NCBI GenBank assembly: GCA_937951485.1
Contig: CALEDJ010000003.1
Coordinates: forward strand, 49,663 to 113,662
DNA length: 64,000 bases
Source: an uncultured bacterium
Lineage (GTDB): Bacteria; Hydrogenedentota; Hydrogenedentia; Hydrogenedentales; CAILVY01
Direction: 5' to 3'
The notes beneath the pieces are model-generated. The model had not been told where the DNA came from. It did no database searches and worked only from the letters and a program-made list of their open reading frames with translations. Below, one piece after another: positions 1 to 8,177 of this stretch. How positions within the stretch are numbered: position 1 is the stretch's first letter; each line of letters starts with the position of its first letter. Both the position numbers and the translations under genes were made by a program.

Positions 1-358
1 ACCGTTCCAGGTGCAGCAGCGCAATGCTGCAATAGTGGTGGTGTGTTTGCCGGCGTCCCTTCGAGTCCGTTGACCTGGTGGCGTAGTGAAAGTCAAAATA
101 TCTTACCCGTCGGTTGCGATATTCCCCTTCGATGAGGTTATAGGCATACCTGTTGCTCCCTTTGCGGAGCGCATCGAGAAAGGCGTACTGCTTTGCGATA
201 TCCGGCCGTTTCGCGGCGGAAAAGGTCATCCCCAGGCGTTTTGCAAGCGCTTGGAGCGCGTCGCGCCGTCGTTTCGCCTGGAGATGGCTCCCAATCGCAA
301 TCGCCACCACAATCACCACGAAAAGAGCGATAAACAGCGGCATCAAGGATTCGTCCAT
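1..358 (-). CDS. Membrane-anchored protein of unknown function, N-terminal part (runs off the window)
   Basis: An open frame starts at ATG 358 and is still open at base 1, so only about 119 residues are visible. A GGAGGG ribosome site lies just upstream at about 362-367. The product opens with a short polar stretch (MDESLMP) and one strongly hydrophobic helix (residues about 6-23, rich in I, V, A, F). A basic, soluble segment containing QAKRRRDALQALAKRLGM follows. Later there are aromatic strands (YAYNLIEGEYRNRRVRYFDFHY). This looks like a single-pass inner-membrane protein with a cytoplasmic domain. I do not recognise the family with confidence; the layout resembles small 'membrane anchor plus beta domain' proteins. 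Confidence 0.7.
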   Translation of the reverse strand, partial: MDESLMPLFIALFVVIVVAIAIGSHLQAKRRRDALQALAKRLGMTFSAAKRPDIAKQYAFLDALRKGSNRYAYNLIEGEYRNRRVRYFDFHYATRSTDSKGRRQTHHHYCSIALLHLER

Positions 359-631
359 CGTCCCTCCGGTATTGCGAAATCATTTCCCAACAGTCGGCGC
401 TTGGGAATAATGGGGGAGCATAGCCGGTAAGGCGTGCGCGACACAAACCCCGGCGGGTGCTGCGAAATCAAATGAGAGCGATTGGCGCTGACTGTGGGGT
501 CATAGAAGACGCACGGACAAAGACGGACAAGGGTGAAACGCAAGATGGGGGCCGGCATTGCGCGGCAATATATGACTGCGCCCCCGGAGGCGACCGGGGG
601 CGCAGTTGATTCGCGTTTTGGTGAATAAAGG
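359..631. other. Intergenic region with hairpin and 9-nt repeats
   Basis: No gene is visible. It holds a short stretch of the 9-nt-period purine repeat (about 508-536, recurring GGACAA) and the strong hairpin at 575-606 annotated separately. Confidence 0.6.
575..606 (-). terminator. Perfect 13-bp hairpin downstream of the porin gene
   Basis: ACTGCGCCCCCGG (575-587) pairs perfectly with CCGGGGGCGCAGT (594-606) around a 6-nt loop. It lies 26 nt past the stop of the minus-strand porin gene, where a terminator would be. No clear U tract follows on the minus strand, so termination is inferred from stem strength and position. Confidence 0.55.
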
Positions 632-2188
632 TCAGAACTTGATGCGGGTGCCGGCGTAGATGTAATCGCCGCCGTCCTTGCCGGTGCCGCCGTTATAGGC
701 CAATCCGTTCCAGCGGCTGAAGGTGCCGTATTCCTGGCCCGGCCCGACAAAGTGATGGGTATAGCCCAACTCGAAGATCAGGTCCTCGCTGTAGTGATAC
801 TCCGTAAACAGCCCGATGTCGTAACCCAAGTCACGCGGATTCTCTTTGGTTATCCAACTTGCGCCGGGCAGGAGCGGCACGCGGTTGCCCCAGAGTTTCG
901 CGCTGAGCGGACGCCGGAACGGCTCGACCGCCTCATAGTGCGACGCAAAGAAAATGATCAGGAACTTATCATAGAGGAAAGTGTTGAAGCCGGCCCGCAC
1001 CCACCACATGTTCGACGCGTCATTGTTGAGGTCCATAAATCCGCTGGCGATGTCATTGGAGAAGAGCCGGTTGAAACTTATGCTGGCCCTGGGCCGGTGG
1101 AAAGGGTTGAGCCAGTCCCAGAAACTGATGTCGCGGCGGTCTTCGCCGCCATAATAGCGGAATCCGGCAAAGAGGCGCGGCCTGCATTTGTAGTCGAAAG
1201 AGTAGCCGACATCGAGTTTCGCGCCCCAGTTGTCGAAATGGGCGCGGGAATCGCCCGCCAGCAGGGTGGTGAACGTGGCCCCGATGGCGTCCGCGCTGCC
1301 GAACTGATAGGCGACCTCGGCGTCCACATCGAAATTCCACTTGTTCATCGCACCGCGCAAGCCGACCGTAAAAAGGTTGGTGTCGCTGTACCCGGCCAGC
1401 CCGAAGGGGGCGTTGGGGATGGGGATATCATCGCGCAGGTAGAGCAGATAGGCGTCGAAGGTGAATCCTTCGAGGGCGATGTAAGACCCGTAGACGCCGT
1501 AGAAATCAACATCGTTCTCAAACATGTCGGCGAAATTCTCGGCGAGTTTGCCGGCCCAGGCGTCAATGGTGAACTGGTCGTGCGAATAGGTCAGGCGCAG
1601 CGCGTCGAAGGAGGCGCCGGTATAGAAAAAGGCGAAATCGCGCGGGCCGACCAGCCATTGGCTGCCGAAGGCGAGTTCCTGGCGGCCGATACGCAGGCGC
1701 AGGGGCACGCCGTAAATCTGGTCCGCTTCGATATAGGCCTGGAAAAACTCCACATCGTCCACGCTGCGGGCGCGCGCGTCCGAGCCGGTCACATAGTCGG
1801 ATCGAAAATCCTCGCCCCACACGTCATAGGAATCCAGTTCGATGAAAGCGGAGACGTCCTGGGTGAAATCGGCGCGGACATGCAGCCGCGTGCGCTGCTC
1901 CACAAACGCCACGTCATCTCCCCGGTCATCCCAGTCATAAATGCTCATCACATTGTTCACGGGGGAGAAGAAGCCGCGCCCGCCGATGGGACGCTTCCAC
2001 ACGCTGGCCGGCGACCAACGCTGCTCCGGCATGGGCATGCCGCCCTGAAAGGTTGTGAATGTGTTTCGAATGTAGTTGCCGCGTATCCGCACCGATCCGC
2101 CCACCGTGACATTCTGCAACTCGGCCCACGCCGATATGCTCACCGCCACGAGAAGAAACAACACGACGCACGTGCTTATGTTACGCAT
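632..2188 (-). CDS. Outer-membrane beta-barrel, alginate-export/porin-like
   Basis: The 518-residue product has a clear signal peptide (MRNISTCVVLFLLVAVSISAWA, cleavage near AWA). A mature domain full of alternating aromatic/polar strands follows (VRIRGNYIRNTF, LRLRIGRQELAFGSQW, WGAKLDVGYSFDY). It ends in phenylalanine (GTRIKF), as outer-membrane barrels do. The segment GRQELAFGSQWLVGPRDF and the length fit the alginate-export family barrels (PF13372-like). It probably carries solutes, perhaps sugars, across the outer membrane. The chosen ATG at 2188 has an AGGAAGGAG ribosome site; the longer frame upstream lacks both a signal peptide and a site. A good promoter lies at 2332-2360. The substrate cannot be told from sequence. 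Confidence 0.8.
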   Translation of the reverse strand: MRNISTCVVLFLLVAVSISAWAELQNVTVGGSVRIRGNYIRNTFTTFQGGMPMPEQRWSPASVWKRPIGGRGFFSPVNNVMSIYDWDDRGDDVAFVEQRTRLHVRADFTQDVSAFIELDSYDVWGEDFRSDYVTGSDARARSVDDVEFFQAYIEADQIYGVPLRLRIGRQELAFGSQWLVGPRDFAFFYTGASFDALRLTYSHDQFTIDAWAGKLAENFADMFENDVDFYGVYGSYIALEGFTFDAYLLYLRDDIPIPNAPFGLAGYSDTNLFTVGLRGAMNKWNFDVDAEVAYQFGSADAIGATFTTLLAGDSRAHFDNWGAKLDVGYSFDYKCRPRLFAGFRYYGGEDRRDISFWDWLNPFHRPRASISFNRLFSNDIASGFMDLNNDASNMWWVRAGFNTFLYDKFLIIFFASHYEAVEPFRRPLSAKLWGNRVPLLPGASWITKENPRDLGYDIGLFTEYHYSEDLIFELGYTHHFVGPGQEYGTFSRWNGLAYNGGTGKDGGDYIYAGTRIKF

Positions 2189-2331
2189 AGTCCCACACGC
2201 TCCTTCCTCTTGCCTGGACGCCATTGCGCATCCAGAGGCTGCTCCTGTGCCATAAAACCCCACCCCCGCTCACTCCGCCGCAGGTGTGCACACGCAACGC
2301 GGCATTGAGCGGCAATTCCCTTCCGCACAAC

Positions 2332-2360
2332 ACGCTAGCACACCGCATTCCGCTTGTCAA
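2332..2360 (-). promoter_or_regulatory. Sigma-70-type promoter of the outer-membrane barrel gene
   Basis: On the minus strand, TTGACA (2355-2360), a 17-nt spacer and TAGCGT (2332-2337) precede the gene start at 2188 by about 140 nt. The -35 box is consensus; the -10 box is a partial match. Confidence 0.55.
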
Positions 2361-2472
2361 CCTTTCACACTATCCACAGACGGACGCCCCAACTATCGCA
2401 TCCGGCATCGGGGAAAGGACGCGGTTCCTGGACGAAGGGGACAGGCTGGACAGGAATTGCAGTCCCCGCCCC

Positions 2473-3735
2473 TCAGCGCAGCGCGCCGGCCACTTTCCGA
2501 ATCCCCTGAATGATCCACTCGGCGTGTTGGTCTTCAAAGGTCTGCGCGAGGGAGATGATGATGGTGCGCCCGAGGATGTCCAGGGTTCTTGGGCACATGT
2601 CCGGATGGTATTGGCGCGAAGGGTCATGCAGCGGGGAGGTCCAGGGGCGGCCGTGCGCGTCCCACGAACGTTTTTCCATGACATATTCCCAGTAGCAATA
2701 GATGTGTCGGTCGGGAATCCCGCGATCGTAAATGCTCGCGGCGGGAATGCCCTCGGCGTTCAGGGCCAGCGCAAAACGTTTTGCGCGTTCACCGGATTCG
2801 AGCAGGATTGCCACGCTGATCCCGCAGTCTCCGTCGGGGTCCGGGGATCGGTGCGGCTGGATGCCGGGAGAATCCGCGATGCCCTCGTGGATGCGGCGGC
2901 GCAGTGCGCGGGTGCGCGCGAGAATGCTTTCCATCCGCCCGAATTGCACACAGCCGAGGGCGCCTTCCATCTCGTTCATGCGGCAGTTCTCGCCGGGGAA
3001 GGGGGCGACGGTCGTGTCAGCGGGGTTCCAGAAACACATGGCGGAGTCATGGCGGATTGCGGCGCGCTCGAAAACCTCGCGGTTCCGGGTCACAACCATG
3101 CCGCCTTCGCCCGCCGTGATGATCTTGTATTGTTGCAGGCTGAAACAGCCGACATCGCCCAGCGAACCCAGCGCCCGGCCCTTGTAGCGTCCGCCGCATG
3201 CCTGCGCGCAATCTTCGATCACCAGCAGATTGCGGCGACGCGCGACATCGAGGATGCGATCCATGTCGCAGGGGATGCCGCGCATGTGGACGGGCATGAC
3301 GGCCTTGGTGCGCGGCGTGATTTTCTTCTCGATGTCTTCGGGGTCTATGGTGAAAGACTCGTCTATCTCCGCGATGACCGGCACCGCACCGCAAATCAAC
3401 ACTGCCGACGCGGAGGCGATGTAGGTGAAACCCGGCACGATCACCTCATCACCGTCTCCGACGCCAATCCCCACCAGTCCGCAAATCAGCGCGGCGGTAC
3501 CGCCGCCGACGGCCAGCGCATAGTCGCAGCCGGTCATCTCCTTGAAGAGGTTCTCCAATTGTGTACAGTTGGAGTTTGCGTGGTCCAGGAAACGAAACAG
3601 GCATTGACTGCGCACCACGGCGGCCACCGCCTCCGCCTCCTCCTCGCCCATCGCCGCCGGTCCCAGCCAAGGGGATGGAAAAGGCCCCGTCGCCACCGGT
3701 TTCCCGCCATCAATCGCCAGTCTCTCGTCGTGCAT
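2473..3735 (-). CDS. DegT/DnrJ/EryC1/StrS-type PLP aminotransferase
   Basis: This 420-residue protein belongs to the sugar-aminotransferase (DegT/DnrJ/EryC1/StrS) family. Visible marks are the N-terminal GGKPV, the cofactor pocket GGGTAAL, VIEDCAQACG, and the PLP-lysine segment CFSLQQYKIITAGEGG, where K is the Schiff-base lysine. In the family these enzymes transaminate keto-sugars in surface-polysaccharide or natural-product synthesis, and some members act as dehydratases. The start at 3735 has an AGGAG site 6 nt upstream; a frame 21 nt longer lacks one. It has no signal peptide, unlike its relative at 55660-57006. No other nucleotide-sugar genes adjoin it, so the substrate is unknown. Confidence 0.9.
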   Translation of the reverse strand: MHDERLAIDGGKPVATGPFPSPWLGPAAMGEEEAEAVAAVVRSQCLFRFLDHANSNCTQLENLFKEMTGCDYALAVGGGTAALICGLVGIGVGDGDEVIVPGFTYIASASAVLICGAVPVIAEIDESFTIDPEDIEKKITPRTKAVMPVHMRGIPCDMDRILDVARRRNLLVIEDCAQACGGRYKGRALGSLGDVGCFSLQQYKIITAGEGGMVVTRNREVFERAAIRHDSAMCFWNPADTTVAPFPGENCRMNEMEGALGCVQFGRMESILARTRALRRRIHEGIADSPGIQPHRSPDPDGDCGISVAILLESGERAKRFALALNAEGIPAASIYDRGIPDRHIYCYWEYVMEKRSWDAHGRPWTSPLHDPSRQYHPDMCPRTLDILGRTIIISLAQTFEDQHAEWIIQGIRKVAGALR

Positions 3736-3753
3736 ATTGCGCTCCTTGTATAT

Positions 3754-3935
3754 CATCCGCAGATGACGCAGATGTTCGCAGATTGTTTTTGCATTTTTTG
3801 TTACATTTCAGCGGAGTGGCGTGCAGCGGGGGATGTTGAAAGCCGTGTAGTGCTTTCCGACAATAAATGCGATTCCGCTGAAATGTTACCAATTTTGTTG
3901 TGTTGAATCTGCGGTTTTCTGCGCAATCTGCGGAT
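3754..3935. repeat. Long imperfect inverted-repeat element between degT-like gene and mazG
   Basis: The outer arms carry CCGCAGAT-type units (left about 3754-3785, right about 3905-3935). The inner arms GTTACATTTCAGCGGA (3801-3816) and TCCGCTGAAATGTTAC (3873-3888) pair with one mismatch. The right end reaches the mazG stop codon. The element fills essentially the whole gap and looks like a non-autonomous repeat. Confidence 0.6.
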
Positions 3936-4357
3936 CAGTCATTTCCGCGCTTTTCTTTTTCCTTGATTCGTTGCCAGGAATTCATGGCATCCTCGGGGGT
4001 GCGGGCTTTGTCTTCGCCGAAGACGTGGTCATGCCGACGGATCATCTTCTCGTGGGCGCGTTTCAGGGCTGCTTCCAGGGAAAAGCGCCCTTCCGCTTCC
4101 GCGGCGACGGCGCTGGCCAGCAGCGTGAACAGGGTGTCGCCGAATTCCTCTTCCGCGTGGTGCCCGTCTGCTTTCTCGAGGGCCTCGATGTATTCGTCCA
4201 ACTCCCCGCGCGAAAAGGCGGCGAAACTGTGCGAGGTCTGCTGCCGGTCCCAGGGGCACCCCTCGGGCGAACGCAAGTATCTGGTCAATGCGACCAGGAT
4301 TTCAAACCATTCTGCTTCGGTTTTCGGGGGATGCTTAATGTGTGGCAGGGATTTCAT
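3935..4357 (-). CDS. mazG: MazG nucleotide pyrophosphohydrolase
   Basis: This 140-residue single-domain MazG hydrolyses nucleoside triphosphates to monophosphates and pyrophosphate (house-cleaning or stringent-response role). The family pattern is clear: RSPEGCPWDRQQTSHS at the N-terminus, the helix ELDEYIEALE, the metal-binding EEEFGDTLF, and KMIRRHDHVFGE near the end. It is one MazG domain, about half the length of E. coli MazG. I chose ATG 4357 because GGAG lies 8 nt upstream; a GTG at 4366 would overlap that site. It is divergent from the small zinc-ribbon gene at 4470. Confidence 0.9.
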   Translation of the reverse strand: MKSLPHIKHPPKTEAEWFEILVALTRYLRSPEGCPWDRQQTSHSFAAFSRGELDEYIEALEKADGHHAEEEFGDTLFTLLASAVAAEAEGRFSLEAALKRAHEKMIRRHDHVFGEDKARTPEDAMNSWQRIKEKEKRGND

Positions 4358-4469
4358 CCATTTCACTCCATTTCAGGCATAACCGGGAGAAACAGGCGGA
4401 CCGCTCAACTTTTTTTCGCATTTGCCGATAATACTCTACGATGGAGTATTTGGACAAGGAGGTCCGGCC

Positions 4470-4649
4470 ATGACGGTTCAATGTTGCGTATGCCATCGGG
4501 TCAAGGTCGAGGATACATGGAAGTATCGGGCTGTTGAAGACCCGCACGAAGTCAGTCACGCCTATTGTCCGACGTGTCTTGAGGCGTCTAAGAAGGCCAT
4601 GTGGGAGGAGATTTCCCGGCGTCGGACGGTGATGTCGTCCGCCACATAA
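4470..4649 (+). CDS. Small zinc-ribbon protein (59 aa)
   Basis: A 59-residue protein starting at ATG 4470 after a strong AAGGAGG site. Two CxxC pairs (CCVCHRVK and YCPTCLE) about 30 residues apart, with SHAYCPTC between, form a probable zinc ribbon. The pattern C-x-x-C...(F/V)SH-x-x-CP-x-C resembles the short cysteine tail found on some hybrid histidine kinases and response regulators (family resemblance from memory, not searched). Its partner is unknown. A short inverted repeat, ATACTC/GAGTAT (4441-4459), lies just upstream and could be an operator. A terminator follows at 4701. Confidence 0.75.
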   Translation: MTVQCCVCHRVKVEDTWKYRAVEDPHEVSHAYCPTCLEASKKAMWEEISRRRTVMSSAT

Positions 4650-4700
4650 ACCCGGCTCAACACGCGCACCTGTGCGTGTTCGTTCATACACCCTGTGAAG

Positions 4701-4735
4701 AGCGCCCGCCACAGACGGGGGGCGCTTTTCCTTTT
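4701..4735 (+). terminator. Rho-independent terminator after the zinc-ribbon gene
   Basis: AGCGCCC (4701-4707) pairs with GGGCGCT (4720-4726) and is followed by TTTCCTTTTT. It lies about 50 nt past the zinc-ribbon stop. Confidence 0.75.
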
Positions 4736-4740
4736 TGGGG

Positions 4741-4850
4741 GGAGAGGGACAGAAGGGGAAGGAACGGAAGAGACGGAAGGGACAGGAGAGATGGAAGAGA
4801 TGCAGGTGACAGCAGGGACAGGAGGGGAAGAGGAGCGGAAATGACAAATT
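4741..4850 (+). repeat. Purine-rich 9-nt-period degenerate tandem repeat
   Basis: Roughly a dozen 9-nt units of the type GGAACGGAA / GAGACGGAA / GGGACAGGA run in phase. No plausible gene is encoded. It is the best-developed copy of a family seen at several gaps in this window. Confidence 0.7.
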
Positions 4851-4907
4851 GGGCGAAGTGGACAGGGAATGTGTCTTTGGTTCTATTTCGTGTGCGCTTC
4901 GTCCACT

Positions 4908-4937
4908 TTGTCCATGAAGTCCTTGAATTCCGATAAT
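4908..4937 (+). promoter_or_regulatory. Candidate promoter of the GxGYxYP gene
   Basis: TTGTCC (4908-4913), an 18-nt spacer and GATAAT (4932-4937), about 80 nt before the start at 5019. Confidence 0.45.
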
Positions 4938-5018
4938 GCCGCCCGTTTCCGTGCGTTTTGGTTGCGCCGCTGCAGCCCGGTCTTTACACTATCCACTGCA
5001 GAACGGGGAGAAGAATCC

Positions 5019-6815
5019 ATGCACATGATCTTGCTTGCTTCAACATTGCTGTTGGGTGCGGAGGGCGGCCCAGGCCCGCACGTACTGGTCTATTTCGACA
5101 TGCAGGCGTGCCTCGCCGATCTGCCGAGAGACACGGTGCTGCATTACGATGTGGTGAAATTCGTCGCTTCTTTGCAGGGAGTGGTGAACCGGGAACGACC
5201 CCGCCTGATCATGCGCTTTCTGGAAGGCGGTGGCCAGGATGGCCCGATCAACCTGGATGACTATTGGTTGGACCTGTTGCGGCGCGGCTGGCTGAAGGAC
5301 TGTTCCATCCAGCGGGAATCGTCGCTGGCCCGTCTCTTTGAACTGTTTCCGGAGGCGATGACGGGGGCGGTGGTGTGGGACCCGGCGGTGCCGGCAACGG
5401 CGAACGTGGCGGCCACGGTGTGCGGGGTGGAAGGCTGGCTGCCGGTGCGGGCGGGGAGCGCCCTGTATGACCGTGTGGTGGCGGGCGGCCCGAAACTTCC
5501 GGTGAAACTCGACCTTGTCGGCAGGTTCAAAGGGCTTGAGACGGGCAGCGCCAAGTGCGATGCGTATCTCTGGGCGATGCGGGAGTATCTGGACAAGGGC
5601 AAGTGTCACCCCGCGCTGATGGCCTATTACATTGACGCCTGCACGCAGGAGCCGGGCAAGCCGGGCTTCCGTTACAACGACCTTCACAACGCGACGCTCG
5701 CGAATCACGACTATTACATCGCGAACCGGGCGTTTTTTTTCGATCTGGGCGTCTGGCCGGACGAAGCGCCGGTGGATGACCCCGACCAGGTGCCGGGCAC
5801 GGACCGCAACACGCTCATCGCCCTGCTGCGCGCGCAACACCGGCAAAGCGAAGGCAAGCGGATGATCACAGTGGGCGGCTTTGTGCCGTGGAACCTGAAA
5901 TACACCAACCATGGCCCGGCGGGCGGCAAGCATGAACCCGTGCCCACGGAGTGGGAATATGCCGCGCTGCTCTCGGCGCACAATGCCCTCATGGACGCCG
6001 ATGCGCTGGGGCTGGCGTGTCTGACCAACGCCTCGGCCTACCAACATCATCCGCTGCGCCGGGAATATCGCCAGAACCGGCGGCCCGCAAAGCAACCGCT
6101 GGAACGCAAAACCTATGTGCTCATCTACATGGGCGACTATGACTCGGCGGCGTGGCTGTCGCGGATGATCCCGCAGGCGTGGGACGACCCGGTGCGGGGT
6201 GAACTGCCGGTGGCGTGGGCGTTCAATCCCAACCTCTCCGACCGTGTCCCCTATGTCTTCGACCATATCTACAACACAAAGACGCCCAACGACTGGTTTA
6301 TCGCGGGAGATTCCGGCGCGGGTTACCTGAATCCCAATCTCCTGACCGGAACCCGTCTGGAGAGCGGGATTCCCGACGCGCTGGAACTCTGGGTTTCTCA
6401 CAACATGGCCTATTACCGCCGCTTTGACTATGCCATCACCGGCTTCGTGATCAATGGATTTCACGGCGACATGCCGCTGGCAATACAGGAGGCCTATGCC
6501 CGGTTCTCCCCCGCGGGCGTGGGCATGCAGTTGGATTTCGAGCAGCCCATCGTGCGCCAGACGCCGTTCCTGCGTCATGCGAGCGACATCTACCCCAATC
6601 TCGACAACCTGAAGGAAACCGCCGCGCAGATGGCGCGCTTTGCCAGGCCGGAAAAGCCCCAGTTCCTCATTTTCCGGTGGATTCTGCAGAAACCTTCCAC
6701 TATCAAGGCCGTGCGTGATCTGCTTGCCCGGGAATATCCCGGCGAAGATTGGGAATTCTGCGATCCCTATACCTTTTTTGATCTCTACAAGCGGTCGTTT
6801 CCGTCCGGGGGATGA
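5019..6815 (+). CDS. GxGYxYP-type putative glycoside hydrolase, secreted
   Basis: A 598-residue protein with a short hydrophobic N-terminus (MHMILLASTLLLGAEG), probably a signal peptide. It resembles the GxGYxYP family of putative glycoside hydrolases (PF14323-like). The evidence is the FDMQACLADLPRD start, GVVNRERPRLIMRF, a central block of GDYDSAAWLSRMIPQAWDD, and the name-giving GDSGAGYLNPNLL. The family is thought to act on glycans but no activity is established to my knowledge. The ATG at 5019 has GGGGAG 8 nt upstream; the longer frame to 4869 runs through promoter sequence and is unlikely. It is transcribed alone and converges with the gene at 6824-7870. Confidence 0.8.
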   Translation: MHMILLASTLLLGAEGGPGPHVLVYFDMQACLADLPRDTVLHYDVVKFVASLQGVVNRERPRLIMRFLEGGGQDGPINLDDYWLDLLRRGWLKDCSIQRESSLARLFELFPEAMTGAVVWDPAVPATANVAATVCGVEGWLPVRAGSALYDRVVAGGPKLPVKLDLVGRFKGLETGSAKCDAYLWAMREYLDKGKCHPALMAYYIDACTQEPGKPGFRYNDLHNATLANHDYYIANRAFFFDLGVWPDEAPVDDPDQVPGTDRNTLIALLRAQHRQSEGKRMITVGGFVPWNLKYTNHGPAGGKHEPVPTEWEYAALLSAHNALMDADALGLACLTNASAYQHHPLRREYRQNRRPAKQPLERKTYVLIYMGDYDSAAWLSRMIPQAWDDPVRGELPVAWAFNPNLSDRVPYVFDHIYNTKTPNDWFIAGDSGAGYLNPNLLTGTRLESGIPDALELWVSHNMAYYRRFDYAITGFVINGFHGDMPLAIQEAYARFSPAGVGMQLDFEQPIVRQTPFLRHASDIYPNLDNLKETAAQMARFARPEKPQFLIFRWILQKPSTIKAVRDLLAREYPGEDWEFCDPYTFFDLYKRSFPSGG

Positions 6816-6823
6816 CCGCACGT

Positions 6824-7870
6824 TCAAAATAGCGTCAGGTTCTGGGGCGGTTCAGGGGGATTGAACGCGCGGTATAATGCCATGAGCACTTCCGCATCCA
6901 CAGCGGCATAGGCGATTTGTTCCGGACTGAGCGGGCGGCGGGTCCAGTCGGAAACCTGGAGTGACTTGTCGAGGTAAATGCCCAATTCCCGCTCACAGAC
7001 ATCGCCGAGTTTGTGGCCGGCGTCGGACTGCTTCCTGTGTTTCTTGCGCGACACGGGCAATGTGTCATAGACGTTGATGATCCGGATGCCGTATTTGGAA
7101 AAGACCTGCTCCTCGAAGAGGGCGTTGTGGATGACCTTCATCGCGGCGGGGTTTTCCAGCAACGCCTTGACGGGCGCGAGGTCTTTCACCGCCAATGCGT
7201 CAATGATCCAGTTGTGGTCCGCCGTGCTGAATTGAATCGTGCACAAGATGCGCGGCTCATCCAGCGTGGTTTCCACATCCAAGGCGATGTGCGGTTCCCG
7301 GGCCAGTCGCGCGCACAGCGCCGCCGCCGCGTCCTGATCATCCACCCATGTCACCGGATTCCGGGGCTGATATGCCCCGGACATGCGTGAGATGACGACA
7401 ATCGCGTTGTCGTCCGTCTCGTAGTTCAGCACTTCCGGCGCGTCCAGTCCCGCGCCTTCAAGCATGGCTTGGAATTGCGTAGCGGGTTCGGGCTGCCGCG
7501 CCCACCAGCGGGAGATGATCGCGAGCCGTCCGCCCGGCCGTACAAATCCCGCCGCAGTGCGCAGGGTTTCCCGGCGCTTTTGATCGGATTTAAGCCGCGT
7601 CATCAGATACACCAGAAAAACCCAGTCATATTTTCCCGTGGGCGGGTCCGTATAGCCGAAGGGCGGATAGGGGTCATAGCCGTGGACGCGAAAGCGGCGA
7701 GACTTCAGCCAGGCCACATCCGCGCCGTTGCCGCAGCCATAGCAGAGCACCCGCTGGCCCTTTTCCAGGAGCCGGTCCTGCGCCATGCGCGGAATGGCGG
7801 GCGCGACCTCCGCGCGCGGACGCGCCCGTTTTGACACTTCTTCCGAGGAAAAAATTCTATCGTTCAGCAT
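6824..7870 (-). CDS. Fusion of a SAM methyltransferase-like domain and a 3'-5' exonuclease (RNase D-like)
   Basis: The 348-residue product joins two folds. Residues about 25-150 carry a class I methyltransferase core: VLCYGCGNGADVAWLKS (motif I), HGYDPYPP, and GFVRPGGRLAIISR. The YGCG...GYDP pattern recalls methyltransferases annotated next to DNA phosphorothioation genes. Residues about 165-340 are a DEDD exonuclease: HIALDVETTLDEP (Exo I), KVIHNALFEEQVF (Exo II, with Glu where Asp is commonest) and YAAVDAEVLMALY (Exo III with Tyr). The start at 7870 has only a weak site (GAGAAC). The upstream extension is a purine repeat and is discarded. A nucleic-acid substrate for both halves is inference. 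No dnd genes are nearby. Confidence 0.75.
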   Translation of the reverse strand: MLNDRIFSSEEVSKRARPRAEVAPAIPRMAQDRLLEKGQRVLCYGCGNGADVAWLKSRRFRVHGYDPYPPFGYTDPPTGKYDWVFLVYLMTRLKSDQKRRETLRTAAGFVRPGGRLAIISRWWARQPEPATQFQAMLEGAGLDAPEVLNYETDDNAIVVISRMSGAYQPRNPVTWVDDQDAAAALCARLAREPHIALDVETTLDEPRILCTIQFSTADHNWIIDALAVKDLAPVKALLENPAAMKVIHNALFEEQVFSKYGIRIINVYDTLPVSRKKHRKQSDAGHKLGDVCERELGIYLDKSLQVSDWTRRPLSPEQIAYAAVDAEVLMALYRAFNPPEPPQNLTLF

Positions 7871-7980
7871 GAAGTTCTCATGGTTGCAGCCTGTCATCAC
7901 CGCAGGCAAGACTGCTCTTCTACACATTATCCACGGCCCAATGCAAGCCCCTGCCGATAGATTCTGGTTTGCCCCCGATT

Positions 7981-8082
7981 TGTCTTGGCGCCCTTGGGAT
8001 CTTTTGGCAGCCCTTGGAGTTCCTTGGTGCCCCTTGGGTTTCTTGGTGCCCCTTGTCGTCCTTGCTGTTTTTGCTGTCATTT
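7981..8082 (-). repeat. 9/10-nt-period purine repeat (minus strand)
   Basis: On the minus strand, units like AAGGGGCACC, AAGGAACTCC and AAGGGCTGCC follow each other at 9-10 nt spacing in the gap 7871-8177. This is the same family as 4741-4850. No gene is seen in this gap. Confidence 0.65.
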
Positions 8083-8108
8083 TTCCGGCGGGCCTCCTAT
8101 GCGCCCGT

Positions 8109-8158
8109 TCCGGAGTACAGGCTTCAGTTCTGGAGTACAGGCTTCAGCCTGTGGGACA
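8109..8158. repeat. Tandem copies of the GGAGTACAGGCTTCAG repeat
   Basis: TTC(C/T)GGAGTACAGGCTTCAG occurs twice in a row, the second extended to CAGCCTGT. The same unit is doubled again at 55421-55478. Confidence 0.7.
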
Positions 8159-8177
8159 TGCAAGCGCGCGGACTGCC

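Noticed and set aside
752..2308. Long plus-strand frame (518 codons) opposite the outer-membrane barrel gene
   Set aside because: It mirrors the codon structure of the barrel gene, has no ribosome site or family motif, and the opposite strand has a signal peptide, promoter and C-terminal Phe.
2224..3906. 560-codon plus-strand frame across the DegT gene
   Set aside because: Antisense shadow of a clear aminotransferase with its PLP motif; composition is Arg/His/Gly-rich without domains.
5040..6827. 595-codon minus-strand frame
   Set aside because: Shadow of the GxGYxYP gene; rich in Arg/His and without motifs.
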